A stretch of 10,089 bases of DNA from Fidelibacterota bacterium (GTDB lineage Bacteria; Fidelibacterota; Fidelibacteria; Fidelibacterales; Fidelibacteraceae), in the NCBI GenBank assembly GCA_030620575.1, contig JAUXEL010000054.1, positions 1 through 10,089 of the forward strand, in the 5' to 3' direction. The position numbers and the translations under genes are program-made. The notes under the pieces are model-generated. The model made no database searches, was not told the DNA's origin, and saw nothing but the letters and a program-made list of their open reading frames with translations. Shown here piece by piece: positions 5,687 to 10,089 of the stretch. Position 1 is the first letter of the stretch, and each line of letters opens with the position of its first letter.

Positions 5687-5980
5687 ATGAAAGCAATAGA
5701 AAAAAGACGATTAGAAAATCTGTCCGCTATATTTAAAGCACTGTCACATCCGACACGCCTGTGGATGGTGGAAGAGCTGATAGATACAGAACGATGTGTG
5801 TGCGAATTTGTCGAAGCATCACATCTTGATTTTTCGACTGTTTCAAAACACCTCTCTATTTTAAAACAAGTACATATTGTTGAAGATGATAAACGCGGAA
5901 AAAATGTTTACTATCGATTAGAAGCGCAATGTATAATTCATATTATCGACTGTTTAAAGGAACAACGCATAAACCAGTAG
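5687..5980 (+). CDS. ArsR/SmtB-family metal(loid)-responsive repressor
   Basis: 97 residues from the ATG at 5687. The winged helix-turn-helix is clear: FKALSHPTRLWMVEELI (16-32), recognition helix STVSKHLSILKQ (50-61) and the wing DKRGKNVYYRLEA (68-80). ERCVCEF holds C37 and C39, the place of the arsenite-binding CVCDLC motif of E. coli ArsR, but the third Cys of that motif is Val here (V42). Two further cysteines, C82 and C89, lie in the last helix. Probably a dimer that represses its own operon through the operator at 5638-5658. Start choice: TTG at 5648 falls inside the operator and ATG at 5672 has no Shine-Dalgarno; ATG at 5687 has a weak AGAAG 5 nt upstream and fits the predicted transcript start. 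ATG 5672 (102 residues) remains possible. The permease follows after 21 nt. Confidence 0.9.
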   Translation: MKAIEKRRLENLSAIFKALSHPTRLWMVEELIDTERCVCEFVEASHLDFSTVSKHLSILKQVHIVEDDKRGKNVYYRLEAQCIIHIIDCLKEQRINQ

Positions 5981-6001
5981 ATCCGGAAAAATACACTCCG
6001 T

Positions 6002-6976
6002 ATGTTTAATATCTTTACAAAATTAGCAGATGTAATTGTTTATAAATGGTTTGATTTCTCCGCTGAATCCCATTGGGCGGGGAGTATGCACTTTTTTATT
6101 GAGGATATTACAAAAATATTTTTTCTGCTTATCTCTATGATCTATATTATCGGATTATTAAGGGCTTCGCTAAACATTGAACGGGTGCGGAATTTTCTGA
6201 AAGGAAAGAATCGCTTTGCGGGATATTTTCTTGGAGCCGGCTTCGGCGCAATCACACCGTTTTGTTCCTGTTCCAGTATTCCCCTGTTTCTCGGATTTAC
6301 ACAGGCTGGAATTCCCATTGGTATTACCATGTCTTTTTTAATTACGTCTCCTATTATTAATGAAATCGCGGTGGTACTGTTGGGTGGACTATTGGGAATA
6401 AAATTTATGATCATTTATGTCTCTGTAGGTATTATTGTCGGTGTCATAGGAGGGTTTTTTATTGATGCGATCAAGGCGGAACGCTACCTGGTGCCACTTG
6501 CCGTAACTACAAATCAGCAAGCGCAACCGATACATCACACTGGCAGCACAAAAATGCGTTTTCAGGAACGGCATACATTTGCAAAAAACGAATTGAAAAC
6601 CATTCTAAGTCGAATATGGAAATGGGTGTTTATCGGTGTCGGACTGGGAGCACTTCTGCACGGATTTGTACCGGAAAGTTTTGTTACTGAAAATCTTGGA
6701 AGCGGGCGCTGGTGGAGTGTCCCGGGCGCTGTATTATTGGGTATACCGCTGTATTCCAATGCCAGCGGAATGATCCCCATTGCTGAATCTCTTCTTGCAA
6801 AAGGACTGCCCGTCGGAACAACCCTGGCATTTATGATGAGTACCGTTGCCGCGAGTGCACCGGAATTTATCATTTTGAAACAAGTGATGAAACCCAAATT
6901 GTTGTTGATCTTTTTTGTTCTGCTATTGGTCATGTTCACCGTGGTAGGACTAATATTAAATATGATACCATTCTAA
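6002..6976 (+). CDS. ArsP/YraQ-family permease (DUF318), probable organoarsenical or metal efflux
   Basis: 324 residues with about eight hydrophobic segments in two blocks (about 36-156 and 205-324) joined by a hydrophilic loop (157-200), the usual layout. The family signature TPFCSCSSIPLF (85-96) has C88 and C90 in a membrane segment, followed by QAGIPIGITMSFLITSPIINE (101-121). The second half carries the matching SNASGMIPI (252-260) and GLPVGTTLAFMMSTVAASAPE (268-288). Characterised ArsP proteins export trivalent methylated or aromatic arsenicals; other members are linked to copper/zinc or are uncharacterised. Here the ArsR-family repressor and two dithiol proteins favour a thiol-reactive metalloid. 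Start ATG at 6002 has a weak upstream region and no strong Shine-Dalgarno. Family confidence is high, substrate modest. Confidence 0.9.
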   Translation: MFNIFTKLADVIVYKWFDFSAESHWAGSMHFFIEDITKIFFLLISMIYIIGLLRASLNIERVRNFLKGKNRFAGYFLGAGFGAITPFCSCSSIPLFLGFTQAGIPIGITMSFLITSPIINEIAVVLLGGLLGIKFMIIYVSVGIIVGVIGGFFIDAIKAERYLVPLAVTTNQQAQPIHHTGSTKMRFQERHTFAKNELKTILSRIWKWVFIGVGLGALLHGFVPESFVTENLGSGRWWSVPGAVLLGIPLYSNASGMIPIAESLLAKGLPVGTTLAFMMSTVAASAPEFIILKQVMKPKLLLIFFVLLLVMFTVVGLILNMIPF

Positions 6977-6992
6977 AATGAAGGGAACAAAC

Positions 6993-7229
6993 ATGGACAT
7001 TCGGGTTTTAGGAACAGGATGTGTAAAATGCAATCAACTTATGGATCAAACCCTTAAGGCTGTTGAAGAATTGAAATTAGGAATTACCGTAACAAAAGTA
7101 TCGGATATTAACGAAATCCTGGCATTTGGAATAATGACAATTCCTGCGTTAGTCATTGATAATAAGGTTAAATTTGCCGGGTATGTCCCGGCATTGCATG
7201 AATTAAAGGAAATAATAAAAAAAGGATAA
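6993..7229 (+). CDS. Small cytosolic thioredoxin-like protein (redox-active disulfide protein 2 type)
   Basis: 78 residues with a compact thioredoxin fold: MDIRVLGTGCVKCNQL places the active site C10-V-K-C13 right after the first strand, and P51 in MTIPALVID is the expected cis-proline. This is the short family (TIGR00412-like, glutaredoxin-sized) often found beside DUF318 permeases. There is no signal peptide, so it works in the cytosol, probably reducing or handing on metal or disulfides to the permease or repressor; that is inference. Start: an ATG at 6978 exists, but ATG at 6993 has the Shine-Dalgarno AAGGGA 6 nt upstream and removes a non-conserved head. It begins 16 nt after the permease stop. 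Confidence 0.9.
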   Translation: MDIRVLGTGCVKCNQLMDQTLKAVEELKLGITVTKVSDINEILAFGIMTIPALVIDNKVKFAGYVPALHELKEIIKKG

Positions 7230-7232
7230 AAC

Positions 7233-7682
7233 ATGAAACACCTAAGCAGACGATCGACTCTATTGAGTATTGCTACTGTCATTTTACTTGTCGGGGTACT
7301 TATGTTCTCCGCTTGTTCACCCGGCGATAAAACAGACATAAAAAAAAGTGACACAGCAAAGACGGCATCAGTGAAACCCACTGAAGGTCTTCCGAAAATG
7401 GTTGATTTTAAATCGCCGACCTGTCCGCCATGCCGTGCAATGGAGCCCATTTTGGCGGAACTGGAAGAAGAATATGCGCATGCATTTGAACTGGAGTTGG
7501 TAGATGTATCAAAGCAGGAAAACCAACAACGCGCTGCTCAAAATGCCATTCAATATATTCCGACACAGATATTTTACGATGCAGACGGAGAAAAAATATT
7601 CCGCCATACCGGATTTTATTCAAAACAGGATATCCTGAATAAATGGAAAGAACTGGGATACGACGTGTCGTCGAAGAAGTGA
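7233..7682 (+). CDS. Thioredoxin-like lipoprotein (CPPC), last gene of the arsR operon
   Basis: 149 residues. Residues 1-28 are a lipoprotein signal: basic MKHLSRR, hydrophobic core and lipobox FSAC with C28. A polar linker (29-55) leads to a thioredoxin domain: strand MVDFKSPTCPPCRAMEPIL with the active site C64-P-P-C67, then a strand ELVDVSKQE and cis-proline P110 in QYIPTQIF, ending with the usual DGEKIFRHTGF. It is lipid-anchored on the periplasmic side. The Shine-Dalgarno AAAGGA overlaps the stop of the previous gene, and the ATG is 3 nt after that stop, so the two are translated together. With the cytosolic CVKC protein it places one dithiol on each side of the permease. It may oxidise, reduce or accept the exported species; which one is not shown. 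It could instead be a general periplasmic thioredoxin. Confidence 0.9.
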   Translation: MKHLSRRSTLLSIATVILLVGVLMFSACSPGDKTDIKKSDTAKTASVKPTEGLPKMVDFKSPTCPPCRAMEPILAELEEEYAHAFELELVDVSKQENQQRAAQNAIQYIPTQIFYDADGEKIFRHTGFYSKQDILNKWKELGYDVSSKK

Positions 7683-7708
7683 ACCGTAAATCGTAAACAA
7701 TAAATAAT

Positions 7709-7749
7709 AAAACATGTAGGGAACAGGCATGCCTGTTCCTTTATGTTTT
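7709..7749. terminator. Bidirectional terminator between the arsR operon and the symporter
   Basis: The 20-bp palindrome GGAACAGGCATGCCTGTTCC (7720-7739) is framed by AAAACAT (7709-7715) and ATGTTTT (7743-7749). The two genes on either side are convergent, so it can end both transcripts. Confidence 0.78.
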
Positions 7750-7753
7750 CATT

Positions 7754-7796
7754 GAATAAACTTTGTGCCTTGAATACTTTAGTGTCTTCGTGTGAG
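7754..7796. repeat. Low-complexity tract of CTTTGTG / CTTCGTG words
   Basis: Reads CTTTGTGCC, then GTGTCTTCGTGTG: near-repeats of a CTTNGTG word, broken by GAATACTTTA. It resembles the dispersed degenerate tracts in this window. It lies between terminator and symporter stop and has no reading frame. Confidence 0.4.
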
Positions 7797-7800
7797 GTTC

Positions 7801-9408
7801 TTATCCCAGCACAGAAAAATCAGCAAACAACACAAAAATCGTAATAATCACTGCCAATAAAATACCACTAACCACTTTCGCGTGTTTCCAGGGAGTCATA
7901 TCCACGGCTTTCACATCATGCTGAATAAATTCATTTTTACGTGGATGTATTTCTCCGACAATCAGCATCATAATGATTAGATATATAAAAACGAGTCCAA
8001 GGAAATGATATTCATGCATCTGCGCGACGATCCCGTCAAAAGGTGGGACAAAATATCCAACAGCAATGATAAGGATCCCCGAGATCAATCCAAGATTTGC
8101 TGCTTTTGATGGTACCCGCTTGGTCAGCATCCCCATCAAAACGACGGCAAAAATCGGGATAAAATAGATACCGTTCATTTTTTGCAAATAGCTGTAAATG
8201 CTACCGGTGCTTGCAAGTATTGGAGCAACGATCATAGCAAAAACAGCAAGAGCAATACCGAATATCCGACCGGAACGTACGATCTGCTTTTCGCTTGCTT
8301 TGGGATTTATCTTTTCTTTATAGATACCCAGACTAAACAAGGTGCAGGTGCTGTTCAATGCTGAATTAAAACTGGAAAGGATGGCGCCCAGCATAGCTGC
8401 GGCAAAGAAGCCGGCAAGGGGTGTTGGCAGGACATGGTTAACCAGCATTCCATAGGCATGATCCGCTTTAATATTTTGTCCGGCAAACAGAGCAAACGCA
8501 AGAATGCCCGGAAGAACCAGATAAATTGGTCCAAGTAATTTTAATCCTCCGGTAAGCAAAACTCCTTTTTGTCCTTCCGCCAGACTTTTTGCTCCGAAAG
8601 TGCGTTGAATGATCTGTTGGTTCGTGGTCCAGTAAAAAAAGTTCAACAGCATCACACCCGAGAAAACCGTAGAGAATGGAACGGAACTTTGTGTACTTCC
8701 GATTGAATTCATTTTTTCCGGTGCGATGACGTCAAGTTTTGAGATACCTGCCAGAAAACTGCCATCACCCAGTGCTTTGAAAGCAAAGAAGGTGATCAGG
8801 AAGCCACCTGCAAGCAGACCGATACCATTGAGAGTATCGGAAACAGCCACGGTTCGTAAGCCACCGGTGAGTGCGTAAACGGAGCCAACGATGCCAACCA
8901 CAATAACGATCAGAATCAAGAGAGTAGCAGATGATTCGATACCCAGTAAAGAGTGGAGATCAAGAATGCCAATAAGTCCAAGAGCTCCCGTATATAAAAT
9001 GATAGGTAAAAGGATAAGGGCGTAGGCAGAAAGCATGATAATATTTGTAATAAACTGGGTGCGCGTGCCAAAACGGATGTTCAAATATTCAGGAACGGTG
9101 GTCACACCACTTTTCAGGAAACGGGGTAAAAAGAAAAGGGCCATGGCGAGGAGGGCAACAACCGCGCCGACTTCCCAGACCATGACGGCAAAACCATCGG
9201 TGAAGGCAGCTCCGTTCAAGCCTACCATTTGCTCGGTAGAAAGATTCGTTAAAAGCAAAGAGCCCGCGATGAGCGGGAAACTCAGATTCCGACCGGCAAG
9301 GAAATAGCCATTTTGTGAATGCATATCCTGACGGCGAGTAAGAAACCAGGTTAGAAATGCAACAAGTAATGTAAAAAATAGAAATGATATCAATATGAAA
9401 CCGTTCAT
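7801..9408 (-). CDS. YidK-like sodium/solute symporter (SSS family)
   Basis: 535 residues and about 14 hydrophobic segments, as expected for the SSS family (LeuT fold). N-terminal GYFLAGRNLSFPLIAGSLL (34-52) and LTNLSTEQMVGLNG (53-66) are very like E. coli YidK from memory. YALTGGLRTVAVSD (178-191) is the SSS signature region. GAILSSFNSALNSTCTLFS (341-359) contains S345 and S346 at the place of the Na2-site serines of vSGLT. It is an inner-membrane carrier driven by sodium. Substrate is unknown; relatives move sugars, and YidK itself is poorly defined. The ATG at 9408 has the strong Shine-Dalgarno GGAGGG (9416-9421) 7 nt upstream. It lies 40 nt below the coiled-coil gene, so probably one transcript from 9998-9970, ended by the 7709-7749 terminator. 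Confidence 0.9.
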   Translation of the reverse strand: MNGFILISFLFFTLLVAFLTWFLTRRQDMHSQNGYFLAGRNLSFPLIAGSLLLTNLSTEQMVGLNGAAFTDGFAVMVWEVGAVVALLAMALFFLPRFLKSGVTTVPEYLNIRFGTRTQFITNIIMLSAYALILLPIILYTGALGLIGILDLHSLLGIESSATLLILIVIVVGIVGSVYALTGGLRTVAVSDTLNGIGLLAGGFLITFFAFKALGDGSFLAGISKLDVIAPEKMNSIGSTQSSVPFSTVFSGVMLLNFFYWTTNQQIIQRTFGAKSLAEGQKGVLLTGGLKLLGPIYLVLPGILAFALFAGQNIKADHAYGMLVNHVLPTPLAGFFAAAMLGAILSSFNSALNSTCTLFSLGIYKEKINPKASEKQIVRSGRIFGIALAVFAMIVAPILASTGSIYSYLQKMNGIYFIPIFAVVLMGMLTKRVPSKAANLGLISGILIIAVGYFVPPFDGIVAQMHEYHFLGLVFIYLIIMMLIVGEIHPRKNEFIQHDVKAVDMTPWKHAKVVSGILLAVIITIFVLFADFSVLG

Positions 9409-9448
9409 TCACATTCCCTCCAGATATATCAGCAATATTTAGTTATTA

Positions 9449-9937
9449 TTATTCATCATCCGGTTTGATCGATTTTACAGAAATTCGTGGCGGTGTGGGG
9501 CGAAATACTTTTTTTATAAGCGGTACGAAGCCGGTTTCTGCTTTTTCAATTTCGGTCTCGGCTTCTTTAAGAACGCCAACCCACATAGTAGCAAATCCCG
9601 GATGTTTTTCAAACATGATATGAATTGCTTTATCATATACATACAGTACATGCAGTTTATCCCGCCCGGGCTTTTCTTTTAAAGCAGAAATAGTAGATTT
9701 TAAATTATCAATGGTTTTGCGCTGATTAACAAGTTCACTTTGGACGGACTCAGCACCCTTTGCGGAGATATTCATCTGGGTATTCAGATGACTTTTTAAT
9801 TGTTCATTTTCTTCAACATAGGATTTGATCTGTGATTTTATCTTGATGCGGGCTTGTATCCATACAACAATACACACCAGTAATCCGACACCGAATCCAA
9901 TAAGTAATGAGGAAAATGAGAAGGATATATTTTCCAT
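9449..9937 (-). CDS. Membrane-anchored coiled-coil protein of unknown function
   Basis: 162 residues. One TM segment near residues 9-28 (SSLLIGFGVGLLVCIVVWIQ) is followed by a basic stretch and a long polar helix (about 32-92), rich in E, Q, K and S, which looks like a coiled coil. The C-terminal part (93-162) changes character: HVLYVYDKAIHIMFEKHPGFATMWVGVL, then EAETEIEKAETGF and a basic, proline-rich tail with PTPPRISVK. The N-terminus out, C-terminus in is likely. I recognise no family. Start: a TTG 15 nt upstream is in frame, but ATG at 9937 has the Shine-Dalgarno AAAGGA and a promoter at 9970-9998, so I use it. It precedes the symporter gene by 40 nt and could assist or tether it, but nothing shows this. 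Confidence 0.82.
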   Translation of the reverse strand: MENISFSFSSLLIGFGVGLLVCIVVWIQARIKIKSQIKSYVEENEQLKSHLNTQMNISAKGAESVQSELVNQRKTIDNLKSTISALKEKPGRDKLHVLYVYDKAIHIMFEKHPGFATMWVGVLKEAETEIEKAETGFVPLIKKVFRPTPPRISVKSIKPDDE

Positions 9938-9969
9938 AATGAATCCTTTCAATAAAAAACTAGTTAATT

Positions 9970-9998
9970 AATGTACGAAAATAAATTTAATGTTTCAA
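9970..9998 (-). promoter_or_regulatory. Sigma70-type promoter of the coiled-coil/symporter unit
   Basis: On the minus strand TTGAAA (9998-9993), 17 nt, TACATT (9975-9970). Start near 9963 leaves a leader of about 25 nt. The -10 hexamer equals that of the LysM gene. Confidence 0.55.
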
Positions 9999-10029
9999 GA
10001 CTGAATATGAAAAATACAATATTGCTTTC

Positions 10030-10081
10030 AGCAGTTAGCAAAGAAGCAATCAGCTAAGAAGCAGTAAAAAGTAAAAAGCAG
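10030..10081. repeat. Degenerate heptad tract (AGCAGTT, AGCAAAG, AGTAAAA words)
   Basis: AGCAGTT, AGCAAAG, AAGCAATC, AGCTAAG, AAGCAGT, then two AAAAAGT/C units: mostly 7-nt steps with one extra base. It has GTTAGC and AAGAAGCAA words in common with 3731-3774 and runs close to the window edge. Confidence 0.55.
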
Positions 10082-10089
10082 GTCTTTCA

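Noticed and set aside
6142..6939. Three minus-strand frames inside the permease gene
   Set aside because: Shadows of the clear DUF318 frame, with no domain, no Shine-Dalgarno and composition of antisense reading.
9035..9412. Opposite-strand and alternative-frame ORFs at the symporter start
   Set aside because: They overlap the well supported SSS frame and have no recognisable motif.

Overview
The window looks like chromosomal DNA from a diderm, moderately AT-rich bacterium. Two predicted lipoproteins with clear lipoboxes fit an organism with an outer membrane or at least a periplasm. The three tRNA genes do not encode CCA. Their form, together with long heptameric repeats and hairpins between genes, is what I would expect from the FCB group (Bacteroidota, Ignavibacteria, Calditrichota, Marinimicrobia and relatives). 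That placement is inference and only moderately sure. Several promoter candidates share TTGnnn, a 16-17 nt spacer and TAYATT (Y = T or C).

Layout. 1-625 (minus): start of a family-2 glycosyltransferase, cut by the window edge. 719-747: terminator. 766-1374 (minus): lipoprotein with two LysM domains. 1432-2794 (minus): OsmC-family protein followed by a MeaB-type GTPase, overlapping by 8 nt. 3038-3326: tRNA-Gln, tRNA-Glu and tRNA-Arg with a promoter and a terminator. 3327-3824: about 500 nt without a gene, holding palindromes and a heptad tract. 3825-5015 (plus): major facilitator transporter. 4992-5159 (minus): a 55-residue membrane protein whose 3' end overlaps the transporter. 5160-5629: hairpins and a 25-unit heptad array. 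5687-7682 (plus): four-gene metalloid-type operon. 7709-7749: terminator between convergent genes. 7801-9937 (minus): a membrane-anchored coiled-coil protein and a YidK-like sodium/solute symporter, probably one operon. 10030-10089: another degenerate heptad tract.

The best functional unit is 5630-7682. It has a promoter, an inverted-repeat operator over the -10 box, an ArsR-family repressor, an ArsP/YraQ-type permease with a CSC motif, a small cytosolic thioredoxin-like protein (CVKC) and an exported thioredoxin-like lipoprotein (CPPC). I read it as a sensed efflux system for a thiol-reactive metal or organometalloid, with a dithiol protein on each side of the membrane. The substrate cannot be decided from sequence. 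The other genes are housekeeping or transport genes that do not form an obvious joint pathway. The most unusual non-coding feature is the set of phase-perfect heptad arrays in which changes fall mostly at one or two fixed positions.
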